Under the pieces are notes generated by a model that was given only the letters and a program-made list of their open reading frames with translations, searched no databases and was not told the origin of the DNA. DNA of 40,122 nucleotides from the IMG/VR virus record IMGVR_UViG_3300049215_000769, positions 1-40,122 of that record. One strand, given 5' to 3'. Below are positions 29,455 through 38,146 of this stretch, one piece after another. The stretch is from a virus. The translations under genes were made by a program, and so were the position numbers. How positions within the stretch are numbered: position 1 is the first letter of the stretch; every line of letters starts with the position of its first letter.

Positions 29455-30664
29455 GACGGTCATTGACGAGTTGATCGTGACTTTGGGGCTAGATGCCTCG
29501 AAGTTCACCGCTGGCCAGAAACAAGCAGCGCAGGCACTCCTCAATACCCAGCATACGGTGGAGAACAGCGTTGGGGCTATGGGCTCTGCGCTCGCTGGCT
29601 TTGCTGGAAAGCTCACAGCGTTCTTCCTGGGCTTCGAAGGGCTGCGCGGGGTCATTGACCTCGTCAAGGATACTGCCTTCGAAATGAAGCAGCTCGCGAT
29701 TACCGCTGACCTTATGGGGACGCACTTTCGTGAGGCCAGAGTGCTACAGGAGCTGTCCGAGCTGGCGGGGGGAGGGAAGGGCTCAAATATGTTTGGCGAC
29801 TGGCTCATGGGCTTTCGCATGCAGCTATCGTCCATGGGTCTCGGGAAGATCCCGCAGCAATTCCTGCCTGCTTTGATCGGAGTTAACCCATTTGAGCTAG
29901 CAAAGATGCCGGCCGATCAGGTTCCGGGTTTCCTGTCCAAGCGGATACATGAATATGCCCCGTTCCTGCAGATGATGATGCCGGGCGCTCGCACGCCCCA
30001 CATGGCCGAACAGCAGTTTGCGCAGTTGCTAGGGCTGCCCGCACCAGGAGCAGCAGAGCTAGCGAATCAGCAGCAACTGGCCAAGGATGAGAACAAAGCG
30101 AAGAAGGACAATGCCGGCGTTACGGACAAGATGGGTGAGGCGGCGAGACAAACAGCCAACGATCTGACTTCGTTGCGCTACCAAGCCGAAAATTTAGCTG
30201 CTCAGGGATTTACGGTACTAGACTCTGCGGCGCAGCTGTTGATCGATGCATTTGGCGATCTGTCCAAAATCATCGATGGCATCACCAACAGCTGGTTCGG
30301 GAAGCTGTTTGTCGCGAGCCCCTATGACTCGCTTTTGCAGCAACAGCATTCTATTACGAGCCAGAACGAAGCCACCGGCGTGCAGTTTGCCAAGGCGTTC
30401 TGGCAAGACTTGCAGGCATTTTTCACCGGAGAGGGGAAGATGGTGCCGCTGCCTGCGCTCCCACGACCACCATCTGGCGTGTATCACCCCACGGCTGTGA
30501 CAGGCTCGCTCATCGGCGGGGGCGGTCAGAACACCCATCTCACTATCGGATCGATGACGGTCAACACAAAGGCCACGGATGCGGCGGGAGTGGCGGCCGG
30601 CATGCATGCCGCGATCCGTCGCAAGTTCGACGTGACGCAGGCTGACAGCGGGATCGTGCAGTAG
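29447..30664 (+). CDS. Tape measure protein (short)
   Basis: A 405-residue protein with an N-terminal VIDELIVTLGLDASKFTAGQ, typical of phage tape measures, a hydrophobic helical part (AGFAGKLTAFFLGFEGLRGV, about 50-69), a long helical body and a C-terminal SMTVNTKATDAAGVAAGMHAA pattern. At 1.5 angstrom per residue it predicts a tail of about 60 nm, short for a contractile tail. It follows the chaperone pair as usual. Together with the chaperone it is less GC-rich than the flanking structural genes, which suggests module exchange. Confidence 0.8.
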   Translation: MAKTVIDELIVTLGLDASKFTAGQKQAAQALLNTQHTVENSVGAMGSALAGFAGKLTAFFLGFEGLRGVIDLVKDTAFEMKQLAITADLMGTHFREARVLQELSELAGGGKGSNMFGDWLMGFRMQLSSMGLGKIPQQFLPALIGVNPFELAKMPADQVPGFLSKRIHEYAPFLQMMMPGARTPHMAEQQFAQLLGLPAPGAAELANQQQLAKDENKAKKDNAGVTDKMGEAARQTANDLTSLRYQAENLAAQGFTVLDSAAQLLIDAFGDLSKIIDGITNSWFGKLFVASPYDSLLQQQHSITSQNEATGVQFAKAFWQDLQAFFTGEGKMVPLPALPRPPSGVYHPTAVTGSLIGGGGQNTHLTIGSMTVNTKATDAAGVAAGMHAAIRRKFDVTQADSGIVQ

Positions 30665-31491
30665 TGGCGCTGCCATTTCCCAATGTCCCGAACCTCCCCG
30701 GCGTCCCGCCGGTACCGCGCTCGCCCGCGCTCACGCCCACGGAGATCGCCACGCTCGGAACGGACGCCATCTCCAGCGTGCTCTGGCAGTCCGCCCAGGC
30801 TCCCCCTCAGTGGGGCATCTTCGACACGGCGGGTAATCAGCTGGTCGATCCGGACTCGATCATCGATTTCAGCAATCGCAACGAGTGGGACGTGGCGACC
30901 TTCCCGGTGCAGCAGGGCACCTTCGCAAGCTACAACAAGGTCAAGGCTCCCTCGGAGTACATGGTCCGGATGACCAAGGGAGGGGGGCCGCAGAGCAGTT
31001 CCGGCTCGCCCTTCGCGAACCTTGCAGGGGCTCTGGTGGCGACCAGCCAGCCGTTGAGTCAAGCCCAGGCCGACTACTACGCACTCTCTCAAAGTGCACT
31101 GCTGCAAGGAGTGGTCGGCGCAAGCCCCACGAACAGCGGGGCAGGGGCCAGACAGGCATTCCTACAGCAGATCGATACGCTCGCGGGCAGCACGCAGCTG
31201 GTGAGGATCCTGACGCCAGAGTGGGCGTATCTGAGCGTCAACGTCACGCGCTATGAGGTCACGCGCCGCGGCGCCGCCGGCGCGTTCTTCCTCGACGTTG
31301 ATGTGTACTTCATTCAGGTCATCGAGGTATCCGCTCAATACCAATCCACCTCGGACACTTCGAACGCCCAGGACGCGACCGCGCAGCCCGCCACCAATGT
31401 CGGGTATGTGCAGCCCCAGGCGGTCGATCCTCAAACTGAGGGCGCAGCTATCTACGCGTATCAGTTCAACAACGCGATCGCGGTGGACTGA
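30664..31491 (+). CDS. Baseplate / tail hub-associated protein
   Basis: The 275-residue product (GTG start overlapping the previous stop) contains QWGIFDTAGNQLVDPDSIIDF (split: QWGIFDTAGNQ and DSIIDF), WDVATFPVQQGTFASYNKVK and PSEYMVRMTKGG, the pattern of a conserved baseplate protein that follows the tape measure in Mu-like and Pam3-like phages. The C-terminal half is less conserved and Gln/Ala-rich. It probably bridges the tube end and the hub. The specific name is not certain. Confidence 0.7.
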   Translation: MALPFPNVPNLPGVPPVPRSPALTPTEIATLGTDAISSVLWQSAQAPPQWGIFDTAGNQLVDPDSIIDFSNRNEWDVATFPVQQGTFASYNKVKAPSEYMVRMTKGGGPQSSSGSPFANLAGALVATSQPLSQAQADYYALSQSALLQGVVGASPTNSGAGARQAFLQQIDTLAGSTQLVRILTPEWAYLSVNVTRYEVTRRGAAGAFFLDVDVYFIQVIEVSAQYQSTSDTSNAQDATAQPATNVGYVQPQAVDPQTEGAAIYAYQFNNAIAVD

Positions 31492-31943
31492 TGCAGATCA
31501 TCCCGCTGCAAGCTGTGCCGAGCCAGACCCTGAGCACCACGCTCAATGGGCAGGCCGTGCAGCTCTCCATCTACAGCATGGAGACGCCCGGCAGCATTCT
31601 TTCCAGCTACGGCTCGGATACTGCCGACTCGACCATCATCACGGCAGACAACACCAATCTCACGGCGGATGTGACCACCGAGAATGCCGCGACCACCCTG
31701 CAGGGCTATGACGCGCTCTACATCGATGTGATTCTGGCGGGCCAGCAGATCGTGACCGCGCGGCTCGTGCGCAATCTCATCCCGATCATGCTGACCTCGT
31801 CCTATTACGGGTTCGAGGGTGAGCTGGCCTTTGTCGACACGCAGAACGTTGGGCTGCAGTCCGGCACTCAGCCGGTCTATACGGGTCTCGGCACCCAGTA
31901 CCAGCTGGTGTACTACTCACCGGCCGACTTGGCGGCCGCATGA
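31491..31943 (+). CDS. Baseplate plug protein (Pam3 gp18-like)
   Basis: The 150-residue product starts MQIIPLQAVPSQTLSTTLNG and ends with ARLVRNLIPIML...YYGFEGELAFVDTQ...PVYTGLGTQYQLVYYSPADL. The pair I-P-L-x-x-x-P-S/N-Q-T-L and G-x-L-x-F-V-D-T-Q...Y-T-G-L-G is typical of baseplate plug proteins of small contractile phages. It would plug the tube end before infection. It is coupled on both sides by short overlaps. Confidence 0.75.
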   Translation: MQIIPLQAVPSQTLSTTLNGQAVQLSIYSMETPGSILSSYGSDTADSTIITADNTNLTADVTTENAATTLQGYDALYIDVILAGQQIVTARLVRNLIPIMLTSSYYGFEGELAFVDTQNVGLQSGTQPVYTGLGTQYQLVYYSPADLAAA

Positions 31944-32845
31944 GTTCGTTCCAGTCCAAGCAGCTGCGGGTGACCTTTACCCTTGGCAATACCAATGCGA
32001 CCTTCGCCGGCACGAGCTCCAATCAGCTTGTACTGACGAACCTGCGCACTCTGGCCTTGATGTCCGGCGCGCTGGGGTTTCTGTGGCAGCTTGACCTGCA
32101 GGTGTATGGCATGCGCCCGCAGGACATGAATGCCCTGACGGTGATCACCGTGCCGGGCCAGCCGACTGCCATCGGCAAGAATCAGGTGCTCCTGGAAGGC
32201 AACCAGGGCGATGGGCAGTGGTACACCCTCTTCAACGGAATCATCATCGAGGGCGGTCCCGAATACCGCACCATGCCAGAGGTGTTCTATCACTGTCAGG
32301 CGGTGCCGCTCGCGTACTTTGCGGGCAAGGCTCCGACCTCACCGCTCTCGTATCAGGCCGGCGCGCAGGTGTCTCAGGTCGTCAGCACGATCGGCCAGAC
32401 GCTCGGCGTCGCCACCACGCAGACCAATGGAGTCAGCGGCTCCGTCGCGACCGGCGCGTATCTTGCCGGCTCACCCATCGATCAGCTGAGTGCGCTGAAG
32501 GCCAAGAGTGGCAACGCCTTCGACTGGACGATTGACCCGGACAACACGCTGCAGGTCATCCCCGCCAATCCTTACGCGCCGCGCGCTGGCGGCACGCAAT
32601 TTATCCTGAGCCCCACCACAGGCCTTGTGGGTTATCCCACCCCTGAGGTCATGGGCATCGGAGTGGTGGCACTGTTCGAGCCGGCGCTGCTGGGCTTGGG
32701 CTCACAGATTGAGATCAAGGACAGCGACATCCCGGCAGCCAATGGCCTCTGGATGGCCTACAGCATGGACCTGCAGCTGGAAGCGGTCCGGCTCTCCGGA
32801 GGCCAGTGGTATGCCTCCATGCACTGCATCGCGTTGCCCTCATGA
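31940..32845 (+). CDS. Baseplate hub protein (gp27/gp44-like)
   Basis: A 301-residue protein with hub-like architecture: an N-terminal beta domain containing LQVYGMRPQDMNALTVITVP, LFNGIIIEGGPEYRTMPEVF and a conserved QVSQVVSTIGQTLG, then a second beta domain (GNAFDWTIDPDNTLQVIP). Hub trimers connect tube, spike and wedges. Neighbours are the plug upstream and the spike protein downstream, in the expected order. It overlaps the plug gene by 4 bases and the spike gene by 4. Confidence 0.75.
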   Translation: MSSFQSKQLRVTFTLGNTNATFAGTSSNQLVLTNLRTLALMSGALGFLWQLDLQVYGMRPQDMNALTVITVPGQPTAIGKNQVLLEGNQGDGQWYTLFNGIIIEGGPEYRTMPEVFYHCQAVPLAYFAGKAPTSPLSYQAGAQVSQVVSTIGQTLGVATTQTNGVSGSVATGAYLAGSPIDQLSALKAKSGNAFDWTIDPDNTLQVIPANPYAPRAGGTQFILSPTTGLVGYPTPEVMGIGVVALFEPALLGLGSQIEIKDSDIPAANGLWMAYSMDLQLEAVRLSGGQWYASMHCIALPS

Positions 32846-33522
32846 GCGACCAGGTCTCTACCCAGCGCACGCTTGGGGCCTTTGCCACCGACTACCAGCG
32901 GCTGACGTTCGTCATTATGCAGCTGCTCGGGCGGGTTATCACGATTGTGCCGGTAAGGGTCGTGGCGGTCTATGGGGCGGGGACTCTTACCAGCTGCCCC
33001 ACGGTGGACGTGCAGCCATTGCTCGATCAGCGCACCGGCGATGATGTGGGAGTATCCCATGTGACCGTCTTCGGGGTGCCCGCTTGGCGGCTGCAGTCCG
33101 GCACGGTGGCTGTTGTGGTCGACCCGAACCAGGGCGACGTTGGCCTGATGCTCGTGGCCTATCGCGACACCTCGAATCTGCGCGCGGCGGACAAAGCATC
33201 TCCTGGGAGTCTGCAGGGCGGCAGCAAGACGTATCAAACCGGCTCGGCCGCGCAGTTCGACTGGGGCAGCGGGTTCTATCTCGGTGGCTGGTTGAACGGG
33301 GCAGCGAGCCAGTACATCCAGCTGACCAGCTCGCTCTGCAAGATCGTCGCGCCGAGCATCAATCTGAACGGCCTGACGATCGATAGCAGTGGCAACCTCT
33401 CGACCTCAGGGAACATCACCACCACAGGTGGCAATGTCACCGCAGGGTCGATTGACCTGAAGACCCACGTACACACTGGGGTCACCACCGGATCAGGCAG
33501 CACAGGACCTCCGACAGGATGA
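32842..33522 (+). CDS. Baseplate spike protein (gpV / Gp138-like)
   Basis: From ATG 32842 the protein has 226 residues. It has an N-terminal OB-fold-like part (VRVVAVYGAGTLTSCPTVDV, DVGVSHVTVFGVPAWRLQSG), followed by G-D-V-G-L-M-L and a C-terminal beta-helix tail (NLNGLTIDSSGNLSTSGNIT) that ends in HVHTG and a Gly/Pro/Thr tip. HxH at the tip often binds iron in spike proteins. It pierces the outer membrane during infection. The start overlaps the hub gene as ATGA. Confidence 0.8.
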   Translation: MSDQVSTQRTLGAFATDYQRLTFVIMQLLGRVITIVPVRVVAVYGAGTLTSCPTVDVQPLLDQRTGDDVGVSHVTVFGVPAWRLQSGTVAVVVDPNQGDVGLMLVAYRDTSNLRAADKASPGSLQGGSKTYQTGSAAQFDWGSGFYLGGWLNGAASQYIQLTSSLCKIVAPSINLNGLTIDSSGNLSTSGNITTTGGNVTAGSIDLKTHVHTGVTTGSGSTGPPTG

Positions 33523-33881
33523 GCGCTCCATTCAGCACGCTGTTGCTGGACAACAGCTATTGGGATTTGGTCCTCGACAGTAACGGCGACATTGCCGTGG
33601 CCTCGCCGCCCTATGCCGTTGCACAGGATGTCGCGAGCGCCATCAAGACGTTTCTGGGCGAGGTCTGGTACGACTCCACGCTGGGCGTGCCTTACTTCCA
33701 GCAGATCCTTGGCAAGGCCCCACCGCTGTCGGTCTTCAAGGCCGCGATGGTCGACGCCGCGCTCACGGTGCCGAGCGTGGTCAGCGCGGTGTGCATCATC
33801 GAATCGTTTCAGGGTCGACAGGTCACCGGTCAGGTGCAATTCGTGACCAGCAGCGGACAAGTCCAGACGGTGGCCATCTAA
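33519..33881 (+). CDS. Baseplate wedge protein (gp25-like)
   Basis: The 120-residue product has WDLVLDSNGDIAVASPPYAV (15-34), the IKTFLGEVWYDSTLGVPYFQ segment and a C-terminal strand set. The E-x-W-Y-D-x-x-x-G-x-P-Y motif is diagnostic of gp25-like sheath-initiator/wedge proteins with lysozyme-like ancestry but no known activity. It nucleates the sheath and joins the baseplate J protein. A TATAGT box lies between it and the next gene. Confidence 0.82.
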   Translation: MSAPFSTLLLDNSYWDLVLDSNGDIAVASPPYAVAQDVASAIKTFLGEVWYDSTLGVPYFQQILGKAPPLSVFKAAMVDAALTVPSVVSAVCIIESFQGRQVTGQVQFVTSSGQVQTVAI

Positions 33882-33888
33882 CCCATTG

Positions 33889-33912
33889 TATAGTCCGGCG
33901 GTCCATGGCCGG
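33889..33912 (+). promoter_or_regulatory. TATAGT box and start-codon hairpin of the baseplate J gene
   Basis: TATAGT (33889-33894) lies in a 23-base gap, 10 bases before the ATG at 33905. CCGGC (33895-33899) pairs perfectly with GCCGG (33908-33912), and the 8-base loop holds the ATG. The first bases closely match the site before the terminase (GTATAGTCC ... CCATGGC). No good -35 is seen. Confidence 0.5.
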
Positions 33913-35374
33913 CACGAACGTCCCGAGTATTACATGGACATCCACGGGCGTCGTCGTCCCGACCCAGGCAGCCATTCTTGCCGGCGTGCAGGCCGACTTC
34001 CAGGCTGCATTCGGCGGCAACATGAACGCCGCCCTGAATACCCCTCAAGGGCAGTTGGCCAGTTCGCTCGCGGCCATCATCGCCAACTGCTACGCGACCA
34101 TTGCCTACTTCGCCAACAACGTCAATCCCAATGCCGCCACCGACGCGATGCAGGATGCCATCGCGTACATCTACTACCTGACACGTAATCCCGGCACACC
34201 GACCTCGGTGCAATGCACTTGCACGGGTGTCGCCGGCACGGTGATTCCGGTCGGCGCCCAGGCGACCGACACCAGCGGCAACCTGTATGAGGCCTCACAG
34301 TCCGCCACGATCGGCAGCGGCGGCACGGCCACGGTGACCTTTGAGAACGTCACCAATGGCCCGATTGCTTGTCCCACTGGAACCCTGACGCAAATTTACA
34401 AGGCGATCGCCGGCTGGAACGCGATCACCAATCCGTCGCCCGGCGTGCTCGGCACGGACGTCGAGAGTCAGGCCGCGTTCGCCGCACGCATGCAGGCCTC
34501 CGTGGCGGTGAACGCCCAGGGGTCACTCCAGGCCATCTACGGTGCGGTGGCCTCGCTCGCCGGGGTCAGCAGCGTGTACGTCTACGAAAACGACACGAAC
34601 TCTGCGGTCAACGTCGGCAGCACCAACTACCAGCTGCTCGCCAATTCGATCTACGTGGCGGCAGTCGGAGGCGCGGCAGCGAGCATCGCCCAGGCGATCT
34701 TCAGCAAGAAATCCCCAGGCTGCGCGACCAATGGCAACACCTCGGTCACCGTCTACGACACGAGCTACCCGCAGGGACAGCAGCCCTCGTACACGATCAA
34801 GTACAACGTCCCGACCAGCATTCCGATATCGGCCGTCGTTACGATCAAGAACAGTTCGAACCTGCCTTCGAACTACGCCACGCTGATCCAAAACGCGTTA
34901 TTGGCGGCTTTCGACAATGGCGTGGCCGCTGTCACCAACTCGGCCGGAACGATCGTGGTGCCGGCCGTGCCGGCGATCAGCATCGCCTCCAACATCGTCG
35001 CGGCCAATTACTTCGCGCCGGTGCTCGCGGCTTTCCAGCCGATGACGCTGTTTTCGATTCTGCTGGGCACGGTCTTCAGCGGGTCGGGTTCGGTAGCGAG
35101 CTCCACCACCCTGACGATCACCGGCACGCCCACTGGATTCCTCGCGCCCGGCGATTACGTTACGGGCATCTCGCAGATCCCCGCGAACACCTACATCGTG
35201 AGCCAGCTCTCTGGCACGACGGGTGGGGCCGGTACCTATCAGATGTCGCAGTCCGCCACCGGAAGCGGTAGCGGGACCGTCACGAGCGCCACCGGGAACC
35301 TGCAGAGCTATCAGGCCGGCATCGACCAGATTCCCACCCTGGCTGCGGCCAATATCAGCGTGGTGACCAGCTGA
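33905..35374 (+). CDS. Baseplate J-like protein with an inserted beta module
   Basis: From ATG 33905 the protein has 489 residues; an in-frame extension upstream lies inside the gp25 gene and was rejected. It follows the Mu gp47/baseplate J plan: an N-terminal helical part (QLASSLAAIIANCYATIAYF), DAIAYIYYLTRNPG, a beta domain with G-T-V-I-P-V-G-A-Q, GTDVESQAAFAARMQ (about 183-197) and a C-terminal part ending IDQIPTLAAANISVV. Residues about 390-460 (LTITGTPTGFLAPGDYVTGI ... GGAGTYQMSQSATG) form a beta module that interrupts the C-terminal domain and resembles modules in the cement protein and hydrolase here. It forms the wedge arms. Confidence 0.82.
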   Translation: MAGTNVPSITWTSTGVVVPTQAAILAGVQADFQAAFGGNMNAALNTPQGQLASSLAAIIANCYATIAYFANNVNPNAATDAMQDAIAYIYYLTRNPGTPTSVQCTCTGVAGTVIPVGAQATDTSGNLYEASQSATIGSGGTATVTFENVTNGPIACPTGTLTQIYKAIAGWNAITNPSPGVLGTDVESQAAFAARMQASVAVNAQGSLQAIYGAVASLAGVSSVYVYENDTNSAVNVGSTNYQLLANSIYVAAVGGAAASIAQAIFSKKSPGCATNGNTSVTVYDTSYPQGQQPSYTIKYNVPTSIPISAVVTIKNSSNLPSNYATLIQNALLAAFDNGVAAVTNSAGTIVVPAVPAISIASNIVAANYFAPVLAAFQPMTLFSILLGTVFSGSGSVASSTTLTITGTPTGFLAPGDYVTGISQIPANTYIVSQLSGTTGGAGTYQMSQSATGSGSGTVTSATGNLQSYQAGIDQIPTLAAANISVVTS

Positions 35375-36288
35375 TGCAGAACGTCGGCCAGACGGTCATC
35401 TCCCAGTATGCCAACTCGCCGGTGATCAATGCGCTGATCAACTCCTGGAATGCGGCGCTGGATCCGGCGGTGAATTTCGAATCGTTCTACGGTCAGGTCT
35501 GGAACCTGCAGACCGCCAGCGGCTGGGGACTGGACAACTGGGGCAAGATCCTCGGGATCTCACGCTACGTGCAGTTGCCGAACATCGGCAATTACGTCGG
35601 CTTCAACAACCCTGAGAATGACTGGCTGCCGATGAGTCAGGGGCCGTTCTACAGCGGCGGCTCTCTCAACACGGCCTATGCGCTCTCGGACGCCGCTTAC
35701 CGCACGCTTCTGCTGGCCAAGGCGCTGGCGAATATCTCGCGCACGTCGATCCAACTGCTGAACAGTGTGGTGCAGACCGTTTTCGGGACGGGCGCCATGT
35801 GCGTGGCGGACCTGGGCTCGATTGGCACCAGCGGCATGGCGATGGCCTATGTGTTCGCGACCACGCCGACCACGGTCAATCTGGCGATCGCCGAAAACTC
35901 GGGCGTGCTCCCGCATCCGACCGGGGTGAATACCGCGGTCTATACCGCGCTGCTCTACAACGCAGTGCTGACAGCCGCGGCATCCAGCACCAATACTGGT
36001 TACAGCACGGGCTCCTACGGCACGCTCACGCCATCGACGGATCTGAATGGCCACACGATCGCTCAGGCCTATACCAGCAGTTCGACCAATGCCTTCTACC
36101 TAACGATCAATAGCGGGACCACGCTGAGTTCGACCTATCTGAACTATGTCGTCGTCGGCGGGATGGTGTTCAAGGGGTCCCTTGCCACCTTCACCGCCAA
36201 CTATCCGAGTGCCGGCCAGTACAACTGGGAATGGGCATCCATTCCTCAACTCGTCGCCGGCACATCCAACAGTCTCCTGATCTTCTGA
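35374..36288 (+). CDS. Baseplate wedge/tail protein (DUF2612-like)
   Basis: A 304-residue protein starting with helices (VISQYANSPVINALINSWN), then GQVWNLQTASGWGLDNWGKI and LSDAAYRTLLLAKALANISR, the DUF2612 pattern found after baseplate J genes (tail protein I position). The second half is Ser/Thr/Tyr-rich beta sequence (YSTGSYGTLTPSTDLNG), probably the fibre-attachment part. It starts on the base of the J stop (TGATG). It likely connects the wedge to the tail fibre. Confidence 0.8.
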   Translation: MQNVGQTVISQYANSPVINALINSWNAALDPAVNFESFYGQVWNLQTASGWGLDNWGKILGISRYVQLPNIGNYVGFNNPENDWLPMSQGPFYSGGSLNTAYALSDAAYRTLLLAKALANISRTSIQLLNSVVQTVFGTGAMCVADLGSIGTSGMAMAYVFATTPTTVNLAIAENSGVLPHPTGVNTAVYTALLYNAVLTAAASSTNTGYSTGSYGTLTPSTDLNGHTIAQAYTSSSTNAFYLTINSGTTLSSTYLNYVVVGGMVFKGSLATFTANYPSAGQYNWEWASIPQLVAGTSNSLLIF

Positions 36289-36295
36289 GGCCATC

Positions 36296-37402
36296 ATGCC
36301 AGGTTCGCCCACACCCCCGGTGATTGTCGAAGCGTTCGGCGCCAGTGCCGGCAGCAGTTACATCACCAACCCTATCCCGGTGCCCTCTCAGATCGGCATC
36401 AAGGCGGGAGCCGCGTCCTTTACGGACGGCTTCCCGCCGCTGTCCATGACGGCGGAAGGCTCGGGTGGCGTGGCCATGTACGGCCAGGACATGAACGGCA
36501 TCCTGTACATGCTCAGCGCCTACTGCGCGGCCATGACGGGGGGCCAGTTCTGGCAGTACAACTCGACCTATGAATCCTCCGCGGGCGGCTACGCCCTCGG
36601 CGCCATTCTGGCAATGGCGGCCGGCAATGGTTTCTGGCTCAACACTTCTTCGGGCAACACCCACAACCCCGACACGACCTCCCCGCCGGGCAACAGTCTG
36701 TGGGTGCCGCTGTTGGCTTATGGCGTCAGCACGATCACAGGCCTGACCGGCGGCACGCTGACACTGAGCGCGGCCCAGGCGGCCACGCCGACCATCGTGC
36801 TGGAAGGCACGCTGACGAGTAACCTTCAGATTCAGTTTCCGTACTGGGCCTACAACTGGCGCATCTTCAACGCCACGACCGGCAACTACACGGTCACGGT
36901 CGCCGGCATACAGATTCCTCAGCTCAATCAATACAACGGCGGGTTTACCGAGCTGTGCTGTGATGGCACCAATATCTACCTGCGCGGCCACTATTGCTCA
37001 GGGCTCTTCACGGCGACGCTGAACGGCGTCAGCGGCACGGTCACAGGCACAATCAATTTCGAGATGAGTGGGCGCCTCTGTACGTTGTATGCGCCGAGTG
37101 CCATCACGGGCACATCGGTGGATACGCCGATATACCTATCTGGCCTACCGTATGCGCTACAGCCTAATACGGGCGCTTTGACGACTTGGGCCTACCAAGC
37201 CTGTCCGGTCCACAACAACAATAGCGACGGCCCAGGCAGCGCCTACTACGCCAAGAGCGGCGCCACGATTCAGCTGGCCTTCTCGCAGGTGTTGAGCCCA
37301 GGGGGGGCCGGAGCGGTGATTGGTTATCAGGGTGGCGGCGCGACGGCCGGTAACACGGTTGGGGTATCCGACGGCTGGCAGTTCATCTATCCGATGCAGT
37401 GA
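36296..37402 (+). CDS. Tail fibre protein
   Basis: The 368-residue product begins with the typical attachment part SFTDGFPPLSMT...GGVAMYGQDMNGILYMLSAY (about 40-78) of short fibres, followed by QFWQYNSTYESSAGGYALGA and a beta-rich shaft and tip. The last 60 residues, after about 300, are Gly/Asn/Ser-rich and would form the receptor-binding tip. It has no signal peptide, in contrast to the fibre-like proteins of the 15-21 kb cassette. It is the only classical fibre gene at the baseplate end. Confidence 0.78.
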   Translation: MPGSPTPPVIVEAFGASAGSSYITNPIPVPSQIGIKAGAASFTDGFPPLSMTAEGSGGVAMYGQDMNGILYMLSAYCAAMTGGQFWQYNSTYESSAGGYALGAILAMAAGNGFWLNTSSGNTHNPDTTSPPGNSLWVPLLAYGVSTITGLTGGTLTLSAAQAATPTIVLEGTLTSNLQIQFPYWAYNWRIFNATTGNYTVTVAGIQIPQLNQYNGGFTELCCDGTNIYLRGHYCSGLFTATLNGVSGTVTGTINFEMSGRLCTLYAPSAITGTSVDTPIYLSGLPYALQPNTGALTTWAYQACPVHNNNSDGPGSAYYAKSGATIQLAFSQVLSPGGAGAVIGYQGGGATAGNTVGVSDGWQFIYPMQ

Positions 37403-37668
37403 TGAACGCCATGGCACCCAGCTCCGGCGATGTACAGCGCGACTTGGGCGGCTTCGAGGCCAGATTGGACGAGCATGACCGCCGCTTCGATCAGATCGAG
37501 CAGAAGATCGATCACGGCTTTGCGGAACTCTCCCGTCAGATACAAGACCTGTTCGCCGCCGAGAACCGCCGCCGCGGGATGTTTGGGTTTGCGAAGGTAC
37601 TGATTGCGGGCGGCGCACTCACGGGTGCCGCCGAGTGGTTGCGTTCGATGTTTCACCACCACTCATGA
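37402..37668 (+). CDS. Holin-associated coiled-coil membrane protein (XhlA-like)
   Basis: An 88-residue protein with an N-terminal coiled coil (about 12-50, FEARLDEHDRRFDQIEQKID) and one C-terminal transmembrane helix (about 62-83, FAKVLIAGGALTGAAEWL). This plan matches XhlA/hemolysin-type proteins that act with holins in lysis. ATG 37402 (TGATG with the fibre stop) is preferred over GTG 37399. It overlaps the DUF5675 gene by 4 bases, starting the lysis-like cassette. Confidence 0.65.
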   Translation: MNAMAPSSGDVQRDLGGFEARLDEHDRRFDQIEQKIDHGFAELSRQIQDLFAAENRRRGMFGFAKVLIAGGALTGAAEWLRSMFHHHS

Positions 37669-38135
37669 ATCTGACCCTGCGCAGCACCTGCGGATCGGAT
37701 GCCACCACGGGCATACTGACCGTGGGCACGCTCACGTTGCACACTATCGAGCCGCCATGGCGTGGCAACCGCACGGATGTCTCCTGCGTGCCAGCAGGGG
37801 AATATCGCCTGCTTCCCTATGTGTCGCCCAAGCACGGGGCCACATGGCGCCTGCACAATCCTCTGCTCGGCATCTATGGCACGACATTCGTACCAGAGGG
37901 TGGACGCAGCGAAGTGGAGATCCACTCGGGGAACCTCGCTTCCCAGAGCGAAGGCTGCATCCTCGTGGGGCTCTCTGCCAACGAGATGCTGGACCCTTCG
38001 ACCAATGAGGTGGAACCCGCCGTACTCGACAGCATCGTGGCCCTAAACCGCCTGCGCGATCTCATGGATGGCAGCTCCGAGGAAGACGTGCTGACGATCT
38101 ATCGGGACGGGCTCTACGCACCTACCTTGCTGTAG
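37665..38135 (+). CDS. DUF5675-like protein, possible cell-wall enzyme
   Basis: The 156-residue product has the DUF5675 pattern: RGNRTDVSCVPAGEYRL (33-49), L-H-N-P...E-I-H-S-G-N (85-90) and SEGCILVG (95-102). The H-S-G-N...S-x-G-C arrangement recalls the active site of L,D-transpeptidases (His...Ser-x-Gly-Cys), so His87 and Cys98 may be catalytic; this is inference. It lies between the XhlA-like and holin-like genes, where an endolysin would be expected. A TATAGT box follows its stop. Confidence 0.7.
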   Translation: MNLTLRSTCGSDATTGILTVGTLTLHTIEPPWRGNRTDVSCVPAGEYRLLPYVSPKHGATWRLHNPLLGIYGTTFVPEGGRSEVEIHSGNLASQSEGCILVGLSANEMLDPSTNEVEPAVLDSIVALNRLRDLMDGSSEEDVLTIYRDGLYAPTLL

Positions 38136-38146
38136 GAAACCCGCAG

